From the NCBI RefSeq assembly GCF_000820145.1, contig NZ_CDBW01000045.1, forward strand, positions 1 to 64,000: a stretch of 64,000 nt of DNA. The letters are read 5' to 3'. Below are positions 16,401 through 24,882 of this stretch, piece by piece (the stretch's first letter is position 1; each line of letters starts with the position of its first letter). The notes under the pieces were generated by a model, which was given only the letters and a program-made list of their open reading frames with translations, had not been told where the DNA came from and did not search any database. Origin of the DNA: Aeromonas sobria. GTDB taxonomy: Bacteria > Pseudomonadota > Gammaproteobacteria > Enterobacterales > Aeromonadaceae. A program made the translations under genes and the position numbers.

Positions 16401-17081
16401 ATGCCACACTCCCGCTCCACTACCTTGCCCTGGCACCAGATAGATACCGTCTTGCTCGATATGGATGGCACCCTGATCGATCTGCATTTTGACAACCACC
16501 TCTGGCAGCAGCTGGTGCCGGAGCGTTACGCCGAGCGGCTCGGGCTGCCACTGGATGAGGCAAAGGCGCAGATCGAGGTGCACTATCAGGCGGTCAACGG
16601 CACCCTCAACTGGTACTGCGTGGATTACTGGAGCGAGACGCTGGGGCTCGATATTCGCGCCCTCAAGCAGGAGCTGCTGGCGAAGATCCAGTGGCGTCCT
16701 CACGCCATCCCCTTTCTGGCCGAACTGCGTGCCGCGGGCAAGCAGCTGGTGCTCTTCACCAATGCCCACCCCGCCAGCCTGTCGGTGAAGGATGCGCAGC
16801 TTGGCCTTGCCGACCATCTGGATTTGATGGTGAGCACCCACGAGCTGGGCTGGTCGAAAGAGAGCCAGCTCTGCTGGCAGGCACTGGCGGAGCGACTGGC
16901 GTTCGATCCGGCCCGCACCCTGTTTGTGGATGACAGCGAGCGGATCCTGCGAGCCGCCGCCGACTATGGCATCGGCTATCAGCTGGCGATCCAGAATCCG
17001 GATAGCTGCAAGCCCGAGCAGAGTATCACCGCTTTCCCGGCGATCCGCGACTATGCCGAGTTGCTGCCGCTGGTAATCTGA
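16401..17081 (+). CDS. yrfG: GMP/IMP nucleotidase YrfG (HAD family)
   Basis: HAD-superfamily purine-nucleotide 5'-phosphatase of 226 aa. Motif I is LLDMDGTLID (residues 18-27) with the nucleophilic and acid/base aspartates. Motif II is LFTNAHP. Motif III lysine lies in GWSKES, and motif IV is LFVDDSERIL. The start fits the family and the gene sits next to nudE as in enterics. A TATACT at 16354-16359 is the likely -10. Confidence 0.93.
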   Translation: MPHSRSTTLPWHQIDTVLLDMDGTLIDLHFDNHLWQQLVPERYAERLGLPLDEAKAQIEVHYQAVNGTLNWYCVDYWSETLGLDIRALKQELLAKIQWRPHAIPFLAELRAAGKQLVLFTNAHPASLSVKDAQLGLADHLDLMVSTHELGWSKESQLCWQALAERLAFDPARTLFVDDSERILRAAADYGIGYQLAIQNPDSCKPEQSITAFPAIRDYAELLPLVI

Positions 17082-17094
17082 ATCAGTTCAAACA

Positions 17095-17130
17095 AGAGAG
17101 GGCTGCATCATGCAGCCCTCTCTCTTTATC
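17095..17130 (+). terminator. yrfG terminator
   Basis: A 13-bp stem (17095-17107 with 17111-17123; GAGGGCTGCA core) with a TCA loop and a CTTT tail. Confidence 0.88.
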
Positions 17131-17150
17131 TGAAGCCTGATGACGAAAAA

Positions 17151-17363
17151 TCACAGTTCCCGAAACGGGCGCCGCTTCTCCTCTTCGATGACGATCGCCT
17201 CCAGATTGGCGACCCGCTCCTGCAGCTCCCGAATGACCAGATCCTGCTTGCCGAGGCGGTCAGTGATGCGGGAATCCCCCATCTGGTAGCGTGCCCGCTT
17301 GCCGAGATATCCGAACAATACGCTGATAAATACGATCAGGACTATGCCTGTCCACATGGTCAT
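17151..17363 (-). CDS. Small single-span membrane protein, PspB-like
   Basis: This 70-aa protein has one N-terminal membrane segment (WTGIVLIVFISVLFGYLG, residues 4-21). A basic KRAR stop-transfer follows, then a charged helix with heptad character ending in ERVANLEAIVIEEEKRR. PspB has the same size, topology and terminal LEAIL-type helix, so a PspB-like role at the inner membrane is plausible. No pspA or pspC lies nearby. The ATG at 17363 is preceded by AAGGAG at the right spacing; a longer frame to 17411 has no site. Confidence 0.6.
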   Translation of the reverse strand: MTMWTGIVLIVFISVLFGYLGKRARYQMGDSRITDRLGKQDLVIRELQERVANLEAIVIEEEKRRPFREL

Positions 17364-17487
17364 GTCACGACTCCTTGTCGTTATCAATATGGTCGTCATA
17401 AACGGCGACAACGCTGATGGATCAGCTCTGTTTTCTCATAGTCGCCAATTGGCCGCAATGGGGCCCGTTTCGCCTTTGTGATGCAGT

Positions 17488-17570
17488 TGGCTATTGCTGC
17501 CAGAGCGCGCGGCCAAGCCACAATCTTGTTACCCGGGTGGCTATTGCTGCCAGAGCGGGCGGCCAAGCCA
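17488..17570. repeat. 33-bp direct repeat at the end of the DUF1294 gene
   Basis: Two 33-bp copies (17488-17520 and 17538-17570) differ at one base and have a 50-bp period. The right copy contains the last codons and TAG of the DUF1294 gene; the left copy is non-coding. This looks like a local tandem duplication. Confidence 0.9.
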
Positions 17571-17879
17571 GAGCGCCCACAGGGTCAGGTGCAACAGCAC
17601 GATAAACCAGAACACCAGCCGGTAGCTGCGCTTCTGGGTCTTGTGGCGCAGCCACTGGCGGGCCACCAAGGCTCCCGGCCAGCCGCCGCACAGCTCCAGC
17701 AGATGAAGGCGGGATTCGGGAATGCGCCACTCACCGCGCACCGCCTGCCGCTTGTCCCAGGCGTAGGCGGCCACCGTGAGCAGACTCATGGTCAGCAGTA
17801 TCCCCAGCGGCCACCACTGCTGGCCGTTGAGGCCGAGCCAGAGGGCGGCGCCCAGTGGCAGCAGTGCCAGCGCCATCAT
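17541..17879 (-). CDS. DUF1294 membrane protein
   Basis: This 112-aa membrane protein has two N-terminal hydrophobic segments, the DUF1294 core AYAWDKRQAVRGEWRIPE followed by LCGGWPGALVARQWLRHKT, and a final membrane segment. In many bacteria the domain is fused to an N-terminal cold-shock domain, which is absent here. Function is unknown. Its ATG overlaps the stop of the acetyltransferase gene upstream, so the two are co-translated. Confidence 0.82.
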   Translation of the reverse strand: MMALALLPLGAALWLGLNGQQWWPLGILLTMSLLTVAAYAWDKRQAVRGEWRIPESRLHLLELCGGWPGALVARQWLRHKTQKRSYRLVFWFIVLLHLTLWALWLGRPLWQQ

Positions 17880-18466
17880 TGGGCCAGCTCCCAGCAGCGC
17901 TCCTCATCCTGCTTGAGGGTGCGGATCACCTTGGCCGGATTGCCCACCGCCACCGAGTCGGCCGGGATGTCGCGGGTGACCACGGCGCCCGCGCCAATGA
18001 TGGATCGCGGCCCTATGGTGACGCCGGGGCAGATGATGGCGCCGCCGCCAATCCAGCAGTCGTCACCGATCCGCACCGGCTTGTTGTAGGCGGTCCAGTT
18101 GCGTCGCTCCAGATAGTTCATGGTGTGGGTGGCGGTGTAGATCTGCACGTTGGGGGCCAGCAGCACATGGCTGCCGATGTGCACTTCACCCACATCGAGA
18201 ATGGTGACGTTGAAGTTGAAGAAGGTCTTCTCGCCGATATGGATGTTGCGGCCAAACTCGCAGGTAAACGGCGTGCTGATCCAGCAGGAGTCGGGGCAGT
18301 GGCCGAACAGCTCGCGGCAGATCTGCTGGCGCAGAGGGCCATCGCCCGCAGATGACCCATTGAGTTGGGCCAGCAGCGCCTGACCGCGGATCCGGTCGTT
18401 GGCTATCTCCTCGCTCTTGCTATCCAGTGCCCCACCTGCCAGTACCTTGTCCCAGTCGCTCGCCAT
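17876..18466 (-). CDS. Sugar O-acetyltransferase, Maa/LacA-type
   Basis: Hexapeptide-repeat acetyltransferase of 196 aa that transfers acetyl from acetyl-CoA to a sugar such as maltose or galactoside. An N-terminal Maa helical region precedes the left-handed beta-helix. The catalytic histidine is in TATHTMNYLER. GGGAIICPGVTIG and GAGAVVTRDIPADSVAVGNPAK are characteristic. The ATG at 18466 has a GAGGAGG site six bases upstream; the ATG at 18487 does not. Substrate is not assignable from sequence alone. Confidence 0.88.
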   Translation of the reverse strand: MASDWDKVLAGGALDSKSEEIANDRIRGQALLAQLNGSSAGDGPLRQQICRELFGHCPDSCWISTPFTCEFGRNIHIGEKTFFNFNVTILDVGEVHIGSHVLLAPNVQIYTATHTMNYLERRNWTAYNKPVRIGDDCWIGGGAIICPGVTIGPRSIIGAGAVVTRDIPADSVAVGNPAKVIRTLKQDEERCWELAQ

Positions 18467-18552
18467 TGCTACCTCCTCATGCTGCAAGAGCGGGCAGTAT
18501 ACGTGACAGTCAGGGGGGGCGTCAGTCTGTCACTTGTTGCAGATGACCCCCG

Positions 18553-19815
18553 TCAACCTGCAGGCCAGATAAGGGGCAGGATCAGCAGGGCCGAGACGAA
18601 GTAGGGGAGCAGCACCCGCAGCCCGAGACTGCGACCGCCGATGCCAAGTGCCAGCAACCCCTTCACCAGCGAGTTGACCAGCCCGGCCAGCAGAATGCCG
18701 CGAGCGGCCACCTCCAGTGCCAGCTCCTTGTGGGAGAGCTGGGAGAGGGAGAGGGTGATGGCGTCCACGTCGGTGATCCCCGACACCAGCGCCAGCAGAT
18801 AGACCCCGGAGTTGCCCACCTTGTCTTGCAGCAGGGTGGCCATAAAGCCGATCAGTGCCAGCAGCAGGCCAAACTTGATGGCGGTTGGCAGGTCGAGGGG
18901 GTTGTTGGTTTCCGGTTTTACCGGGCCGTCGGTCAGCTCTTCGCGTTGGCGCCAGAACCAGAAGGCAAAGCCGTAGACGGTGGCTGCCAGCAGCAGCAGA
19001 GGGGCGGCGAGGCGCATCGCCAACTCGCTGTGGATGAGCAACACCAGCACCAGCAGTCGCAACCACATGGTGGCTCCCGCCAGCAGGATGCCGGTAGCCA
19101 GCAGCCGCTCCAGCCCCCCTTGTTCCTTGTTGAGGCGGGCGAACTGCAGGGTGAGGGCGGTGGAGGAGGCCAGTCCTGCCAGTATGCTGGTGAGCACCAG
19201 TCCGGCACGGGTGCCGAGCAGCCGCACTGCAAAGTGGCCGCAAAACGAGATGCCGGCGATCACCACCACCATTAGCCAGATCTTGAAGGGGTTGAAGGCA
19301 TCAAGCGGCCCCATCTCTTCGTTGGGCAGCACCGGCAGCAGCACCAGCGAGATAAGCAGAAAGCGCAGGGTGGCGTGGAACTCGGTTTCGCTGAGAAACA
19401 GCATCCCCTGCTGGATCTTGCCCTTGAGCCCCATCAGCAGGGCGGCCAGCACGGCGCAGGCCACCGCCTCGCTCGGGCTGAGCAGCACCGACATCAGACC
19501 GAGCAGGTAGGTGAGCAGCATGGCCACCGAGCTGGTGAGGCCAAACTCCCCCTGCCAGCGCTGGGCCAGCCAGACCGAGAGGCCGCAGCCGATCACCACC
19601 GCCAGCAGGCCGAGCAGCGGTAGCCAGGGGCCCAGAGTAGGTAGCAGCAAACCGCACACCCCGCCGAGCAGGCCGATGAGGCCGTAGGTGCGCATCCCGG
19701 CGATGCGCTGGTTATCCCCCAGCTGGCGCACCTGCCAGCCCCGCTCCAGCCCGATGATAAGGCCGATGGCCAGCGAGACCAGGGCGCCATTGACGGGTTC
19801 TGCATTGATCCACAT
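18553..19815 (-). CDS. MgtC/SapB-DUF4010 family membrane protein
   Basis: Polytopic inner-membrane protein of 420 aa with about twelve hydrophobic segments. The N-terminal third has the MgtC/SapB signature GLIIGLERGWQVRQ, and the rest is a DUF4010 region ending SGITDVDAITLSLSQLS. Biochemical function is unknown. The start at 19815 follows AAGGAAG; the longer frame to 19887 adds a charged, non-family N-terminus. It diverges from sbp. Confidence 0.85.
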   Translation of the reverse strand: MWINAEPVNGALVSLAIGLIIGLERGWQVRQLGDNQRIAGMRTYGLIGLLGGVCGLLLPTLGPWLPLLGLLAVVIGCGLSVWLAQRWQGEFGLTSSVAMLLTYLLGLMSVLLSPSEAVACAVLAALLMGLKGKIQQGMLFLSETEFHATLRFLLISLVLLPVLPNEEMGPLDAFNPFKIWLMVVVIAGISFCGHFAVRLLGTRAGLVLTSILAGLASSTALTLQFARLNKEQGGLERLLATGILLAGATMWLRLLVLVLLIHSELAMRLAAPLLLLAATVYGFAFWFWRQREELTDGPVKPETNNPLDLPTAIKFGLLLALIGFMATLLQDKVGNSGVYLLALVSGITDVDAITLSLSQLSHKELALEVAARGILLAGLVNSLVKGLLALGIGGRSLGLRVLLPYFVSALLILPLIWPAG

Positions 19816-20037
19816 AACGACTTCCTTTTCGTCATCTGTCTGCCTTGTTCCCATGATGGCACAGGGTTCAAGGTGGCAGAGGGGCATGGCTCACAGAGTC
19901 TGCGTCCGGGGCTTTGTGTCAATGGGCATAGCGGCTCGATATGAACAAAAGAGATAAGCAAAGAGCTATTTCTTTCTTCTCGGCATAACAACTCCACGGC
20001 ATGCTGCTCTCAACCCAACGAGATATGGAGTATCACC

Positions 20038-21039
20038 ATGAAACTGCGAATGACCGCCCTGACCCTGCTCTCCCTGCTGGCATTTGGCCAGGCCAATGCC
20101 GCCGAGATCCGCCTGCTTAACGTCTCCTACGATCCGACCCGCGAGTTGTTTCAGGAGTACAATGCCGCCTTTGCCAAGGAGTGGAAGGCGAAGACCGGTG
20201 ATGACGTGGTGGTGAGCCAGTCCCACGGTGGCTCCGGCAAGCAGGCCCGCGCCGTGGTGGATGGTCTGGAGGCCGACGTGGTGTCGCTGGCACTGGCCTA
20301 TGACGTCAATGCCATCGCCAAGGAGGGATTAATCGCCGCCGACTGGCAGAGCCGCCTCGGCAACAATGCCGCACCCTATACCTCCACCATCGTTTTCCTG
20401 GTGCGCAAGGGCAATCCCAAGCAGATCAAGGATTGGGATGATCTGGTGCGCAAGGATGTGGCCATCGTCACCCCCAACCCCAAGACCTCCGGCGGGGCGC
20501 GCTGGAACTATCTGGCCGCCTGGGGCTATGCCCTGAAAAAGAGTGGCAATGAAGAGGGGGCCAAGCAGTTTGTCGGCGATCTCTACAAGAACGTGAGGGT
20601 GCTCGACTCGGGGGCGCGCGGTGCCACCACCAGCTTTACCGAGCGCGGTCTCGGTGACGTGCTGCTGGCGTGGGAGAACGAAGCCCTGCTGGTGCTCGGT
20701 CAGGCGGGGGCCAGCGACAAGTTCGAGCTGGTGGCGCCATCGGTATCCATTCTGGCGGAGCCGCCGGTTGCTGTGGTGGACAAGGTCGCCAAGAAGCACG
20801 GCACCGAAGCGGTATCGAAAGCGTACCTCGAATATCTCTACTCGGACGAGGGGCAGCATATCGTCGCCAAGCATCACTACCGCCCCAGCAACCCGGCGAT
20901 CCTGAAGGAGACTGCGGCCCAGTTCCCGCAGCTTGCCCTCTTTACCGTCAAGGATCTGGAAGGGGATTGGGAGAAGGCCCAGAAGAAGCACTTCGCCCAG
21001 GGTGGTCTGTTTGACCAGATCTACCAGCCGGGTCGTTGA
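20038..21039 (+). CDS. sbp: Sulfate-binding periplasmic protein
   Basis: Periplasmic solute-binding protein of the sulfate ABC importer. A signal peptide ends in GQANA|AEIRLLN. The mature protein carries LLNVSYDPTRELF, SHGGSGKQARAV and NPKTSGGARWNYLAAWGYA, which line the sulfate site in Sbp/CysP proteins. The length of 333 aa is typical. A hydrolase gene follows, then a terminator, then cysTWA. Confidence 0.94.
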   Translation: MKLRMTALTLLSLLAFGQANAAEIRLLNVSYDPTRELFQEYNAAFAKEWKAKTGDDVVVSQSHGGSGKQARAVVDGLEADVVSLALAYDVNAIAKEGLIAADWQSRLGNNAAPYTSTIVFLVRKGNPKQIKDWDDLVRKDVAIVTPNPKTSGGARWNYLAAWGYALKKSGNEEGAKQFVGDLYKNVRVLDSGARGATTSFTERGLGDVLLAWENEALLVLGQAGASDKFELVAPSVSILAEPPVAVVDKVAKKHGTEAVSKAYLEYLYSDEGQHIVAKHHYRPSNPAILKETAAQFPQLALFTVKDLEGDWEKAQKKHFAQGGLFDQIYQPGR

Positions 21040-21095
21040 TAGCCGCTATATCCATCACTGAACTGGCCCCTGTGCCAGCCGATAGGAGCACCAAG

Positions 21096-21671
21096 ATGAA
21101 CAAGATCCTCCTGGTTCCCGGTCTGCACAACAGCGGGCCGGATCATTGGCAGAGCCGCTGGCACGATCACTTTCCCCAATGGCAGCGCATGACGGGGCTG
21201 CCGTGGGACAAGCCAGACCTCAGGGTCTGGAGTGCCAAGCTGGCGAGCAAGCTTAAAAGTCGTCGCAGTAGGGTCCATCTGGTGGCCCACTCCTTCGGCG
21301 CGCTGACCGCCATCGCGGCGGCCAGGTTACAGCCGGAGAAGGTCGCCTCGATTTTTCTGGTGGCCCCCGCCGATCCCGCCCGCTTTGGCATTGCGGATGA
21401 GGCATTGGCCGAGCCGCTGCAGGTGTCGGCCCAGCTGGTGGCCAGCCGCAACGATCCCTGGATGAGCTTTGAGCGGGCCGAATACTGGAGCCGTCAGTGG
21501 CAGGTGCCGCTGTTCGATGCCGGTGAGGCGGGCCATATCAATGCCCAGTCCGGTCATGGGGATTGGCATCAGGGGCTTAATCTGCTGGGTGCCCTCTATC
21601 GCCGTGGTGAGCTGGTGGTGGCGCCGGTCAAGGCCGCCTCGCCCCGGCCCGTGGTGCTCGGTTTTCGCTAG
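21096..21671 (+). CDS. RBBP9/YdeN-family serine hydrolase
   Basis: This 191-aa alpha/beta hydrolase has the N-terminal LLVPGLHNSGPDHWQSRW (oxyanion loop). The nucleophile elbow is AHSFGALTA, with serine near residue 71. An aspartate follows in SRNDPWM and the catalytic histidine is in EAGHINAQSGHG. Its substrate is unknown. It follows sbp by 56 bp and shares its terminator, so it is part of the sulfate-binding transcript. The ATG at 21096 has AGGAG at seven bases. Confidence 0.88.
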   Translation: MNKILLVPGLHNSGPDHWQSRWHDHFPQWQRMTGLPWDKPDLRVWSAKLASKLKSRRSRVHLVAHSFGALTAIAAARLQPEKVASIFLVAPADPARFGIADEALAEPLQVSAQLVASRNDPWMSFERAEYWSRQWQVPLFDAGEAGHINAQSGHGDWHQGLNLLGALYRRGELVVAPVKAASPRPVVLGFR

Positions 21672-21769
21672 TTATCTGTGAAGTGGTTGGAGGGCCGGCG
21701 ATCGCGTGGTTCGCTGGTTGCGCCATGCCCCGTTCTTTGAATGTTCCGCTCCGTATTGCTCCATTTCTT

Positions 21770-21801
21770 AGGTCTTTTATTTATATAAAAGACCTTTTTT
21801 T
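21770..21801 (+). terminator. Terminator between sbp-hydrolase and cysTWA
   Basis: An 11-bp stem (21770-21780 with 21785-21795, core AGGTCTTTTAT) is followed by T7. cysTWA must therefore have its own promoter in 21802-21941. Confidence 0.9.
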
Positions 21802-21941
21802 ATTTGGATCGCTCTAAAAGCCTTGTCCCACCGTTGTTAGACAAAAAAGTAATTAGCAAAGTCGCAAACGGTGTTTGTTGCTGACAGGAAGAGTGCGCAG
21901 AATCACCACATCTTAAATTATTCATAACAGACGGATGTGTT

Positions 21942-22781
21942 ATGCGATTTGGTTCTTATTCTGTCTTGCCGGGTTTCGGCCCTACCTTTGGCTTCACTCT
22001 GCTCTATCTGGGTCTGCTGGTGCTGTTGCCGCTCTCGGCGCTGGTGCTGTTTGCGGTGAACAACCTGAGTGCCGCCGAGTTCTGGCAGGTGATCGGTTCG
22101 CCGCGAGTGCTCGCCTCTTTTCGCCTGAGTTTCGGCGCGGCATTTATTGCGGCACTGCTTAACAGTCTGTTCGGGCTGATCCTGGCCTGGATCCTGGTGC
22201 GCTACACCTTCCCCGGTCGTCGACTGGTGGATGCGCTGATCGACCTGCCATTTGCCATGCCGACCGCTGTCTCCGGCATCGCCCTGTGCGCCATCTTCGC
22301 CCCCAACGGCTGGATTGGTCAGTGGGTCGCCCCCTTTGGTATCGAACTCGCCTACAACCCCATTGGTGTAGTGATTGCGCTGACCTTTATCGGATTGCCG
22401 TTTGTGGTACGCACCCTGCAGCCGGTGCTGCGGGAAGCCGAGATCGAGCAGGAGGAGGCGGCCGCCAGCCTCGGCGCCGACCGCTGGCAGACCTTTCTGC
22501 GGGTGCTGTGGCCGACCCTGATCCCGGCCCTGCTCACCGGTTTTGCCCTGGCGTTTGCCCGTGGGGTGGGGGAGTACGGCTCCGTCATCTTTATCGCTGG
22601 CAACCTGCCGATGGTTTCCGAAATCGCGCCGCTGATGATCATGAGCCATCTGGAGGAGTACGACTATGCCGGTGCCTCCGCCATCGCCGTGGTGATGCTG
22701 CTGATTTCATTCATTTTGTTACTGCTAATCAACAAGTTGCAGGCCTGGAGTTGGTCTCGCATCGGAGGGAGCCGGATATGA
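21942..22781 (+). CDS. cysT: Sulfate ABC transporter permease CysT (CysU)
   Basis: Inner-membrane permease of 279 aa with six membrane segments. The EAA loop that contacts CysA is present as EAEIEQEEAAASLGADRWQT followed by FLRVLWPTLIPAL. GVGEYGSVIFIAGNLP is the conserved sulfate/molybdate permease signature. It overlaps cysW by four bases (ATGA). Confidence 0.94.
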   Translation: MRFGSYSVLPGFGPTFGFTLLYLGLLVLLPLSALVLFAVNNLSAAEFWQVIGSPRVLASFRLSFGAAFIAALLNSLFGLILAWILVRYTFPGRRLVDALIDLPFAMPTAVSGIALCAIFAPNGWIGQWVAPFGIELAYNPIGVVIALTFIGLPFVVRTLQPVLREAEIEQEEAAASLGADRWQTFLRVLWPTLIPALLTGFALAFARGVGEYGSVIFIAGNLPMVSEIAPLMIMSHLEEYDYAGASAIAVVMLLISFILLLLINKLQAWSWSRIGGSRI

Positions 22782-23668
22782 GTTCATCTGCCATCGCCAT
22801 TGAGGTGGCCCCTGTGGAGGCGGCCCCCGGCCGGAAGGCTCCGGTCGTGATCCGCGAGCCCCAGTGGGTCAAGTGGTTGCTGATCACGGTGGGTCTGGGC
22901 TGGTTTGCCGCCCTGCTGCTGCTGCCGCTGGCCACCGTCTTTATTCAGGCGCTGACGCCGGGGCTCGCCTTCTTCTGGCACGCCATCAGCGAACCGGATG
23001 CCCTGAGCGCCCTTGGCCTCACCGCACTGGTGACGCTCTGCGCCGTTCCCCTCAACCTGCTGTTCGGGATCGCGGCGGCCTGGGCCATCGCCCGCTTCCG
23101 CTTCCCCGGTCGGCAACTGCTGATCACCATCATCGACCTGCCATTTTCGGTGTCGCCGGTGATAGCGGGGCTGATGCTGGTGCTGCTATTTGGCAGTCGT
23201 GGCTGGTTTGGCGACTGGCTGAGCGAGCACGACATCAAGATCATCTTCGCGACGCCGGGGATCATTCTGGCCACCACCTTTATCACAGTGCCGTTCGTGG
23301 TGCGCGAGCTGCTGCCCCAGATGGAGGCGCGCGGCCCGGAAGAGGAGGAGGCTGCCATCATGTTGGGGGCGAGCGGCCTGCAGATGTTCTGGCGCGTCAC
23401 CCTGCCCGGCATCCGCTGGAGCCTGATGTATGGCCTGCTGCTCTGTACCGCCCGGGCGGTGGGGGAGTTTGGTGCCGTGTCGGTGGTCTCCGGCCATATT
23501 CGCGGCCAGACCAATACCCTGCCGCTGCATATCGAGATCCTCTACAACGAGTACCAGACCGGCGCCGCCTTTGCGGTGGCCAGCTTGCTGGCTTTGTTCG
23601 GGATCTTCACCCTGCTGGGTGAAACCCTGTTGGCACGGCTGCGTGGTCAGCCCACCAAATCTCACTGA
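22778..23668 (+). CDS. cysW: Sulfate ABC transporter permease CysW
   Basis: Second permease subunit of 296 aa. A soluble N-terminal extension (residues 1-28) precedes six membrane segments. The EAA loop PEEEEAAIMLGASGLQMFWR is the coupling helix, followed by the conserved ARAVGEFGAVSVVSGHIRGQ. The ATG overlaps the cysT stop and has a GGAGG site. Confidence 0.94.
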   Translation: MSSSAIAIEVAPVEAAPGRKAPVVIREPQWVKWLLITVGLGWFAALLLLPLATVFIQALTPGLAFFWHAISEPDALSALGLTALVTLCAVPLNLLFGIAAAWAIARFRFPGRQLLITIIDLPFSVSPVIAGLMLVLLFGSRGWFGDWLSEHDIKIIFATPGIILATTFITVPFVVRELLPQMEARGPEEEEAAIMLGASGLQMFWRVTLPGIRWSLMYGLLLCTARAVGEFGAVSVVSGHIRGQTNTLPLHIEILYNEYQTGAAFAVASLLALFGIFTLLGETLLARLRGQPTKSH

Positions 23669-23691
23669 ATCACTGTATTAAAGAGGCAGCC

Positions 23692-24759
23692 ATGAGCATT
23701 CAGGTTCAACAACTTAACAAGCATTTCAATCAGTACGCGGCGCTGGCAGACATCAACCTCGACTTTCACGACGGTGAGCTGGTGGCGCTGCTTGGTCCCT
23801 CCGGTTGTGGTAAGACCACCCTGCTGCGGATCATCGCCGGGCTGGAGCAGGCCGACAGTGGCAGCGTCATCATCCGTGGCGAGGATGCCTCGGATCTGCA
23901 CGTGCGTGAGCGCAACGTCGGCTTCGTATTCCAGCACTACGCTCTGTTTCGCCACATGACGGTGTTTGAGAACGTGGCGTTTGGCTTGCGGGTCAAACCG
24001 CGCAGCGAGCGCCCGGCGGAGGCGGCCATTCGTGCCCGGGTCAAGGAGCTGCTGGATCTGGTGCAGCTCAGCCACGTGGCCGAGCGCTATCCGACCCAGC
24101 TCTCCGGCGGTCAGCGTCAGCGGGTCGCGCTAGCCCGAGCCTTGGCGGTTCAGCCCAAGGTGCTGCTGCTGGACGAGCCCTTCGGCGCCCTTGATGCCCA
24201 GGTGCGCAAGGAGCTGCGCCGCTGGCTGCGCGAGCTGCACGACGAGCTGCACGTCACCAGCCTGTTCGTGACTCACGATCAGGAGGAGGCGCTGGAGGTG
24301 GCGGATCGGGTGGTGCTGATGAATGCCGGGCGAGTCGAGCAGATCGGCACCCCGGCCGAGGTCTACGACCAGCCCGCCAGCTCCTTTGTCCACAGCTTCC
24401 TCGGCAGCGTCAACCAGTTCCGTGGTCGGGTGGCCGAGCAGGGATTCGGCATTGGCGAGCAGCTGCTCGGCGGGCCATCGGCTTCCCATCTGGCCCACGG
24501 CAGTGCCGCCATCGCCTATGTCCGTCCCCATGAGCTGGAGATCTTGCCAGCCGATGCGCCGGGCGGGATCCGCGCCACCATTACCCGCTTGCTGCCCATG
24601 GGGCCGCGCATTCGGGTGGAGCTGCGTGGCGATGGCGAGACCAAAGGTGCCCACTACGAGGCGGAGCTGACCAAAGAGGCGGCCAAACTGTTTGCGCCGG
24701 GGCAGGGGGTGAGGCTGGTGGCCAGACAGGCGCAGTTCTATCCCGACTACCAGATTTGA
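23692..24759 (+). CDS. cysA: Sulfate/thiosulfate ABC transporter ATPase CysA
   Basis: Nucleotide-binding subunit of 355 aa. Walker A is GPSGCGKTT, the signature is LSGGQRQRVALARALA, Walker B is VLLLDEPFGALD, and the switch histidine is in FVTHDQEEALEVAD. A TOBE-like C-terminal domain follows. It completes the importer with CysT, CysW and Sbp. A GC-rich hairpin (24783-24809) lies between it and the regulator gene. Confidence 0.95.
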   Translation: MSIQVQQLNKHFNQYAALADINLDFHDGELVALLGPSGCGKTTLLRIIAGLEQADSGSVIIRGEDASDLHVRERNVGFVFQHYALFRHMTVFENVAFGLRVKPRSERPAEAAIRARVKELLDLVQLSHVAERYPTQLSGGQRQRVALARALAVQPKVLLLDEPFGALDAQVRKELRRWLRELHDELHVTSLFVTHDQEEALEVADRVVLMNAGRVEQIGTPAEVYDQPASSFVHSFLGSVNQFRGRVAEQGFGIGEQLLGGPSASHLAHGSAAIAYVRPHELEILPADAPGGIRATITRLLPMGPRIRVELRGDGETKGAHYEAELTKEAAKLFAPGQGVRLVARQAQFYPDYQI

Positions 24760-24882
24760 TGCAGTGTTGCGGGCAGTGTAGCCGCCCGGTTCAGGCTGTC
24801 AGCCGGGCGTGATCCCGGCCATATAACAAAAATGAGGGGAGTGACCAGGTTGTGTCGCCCACCCTTCGCAGGAGGCGACAAG

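Noticed and set aside
24783..24809. GC-rich hairpin between cysA and the CysB-family gene as a terminator
   Set aside because: The stem is only seven base pairs with a 13-nt loop and no T run. It may affect mRNA stability but does not support a separate transcript.
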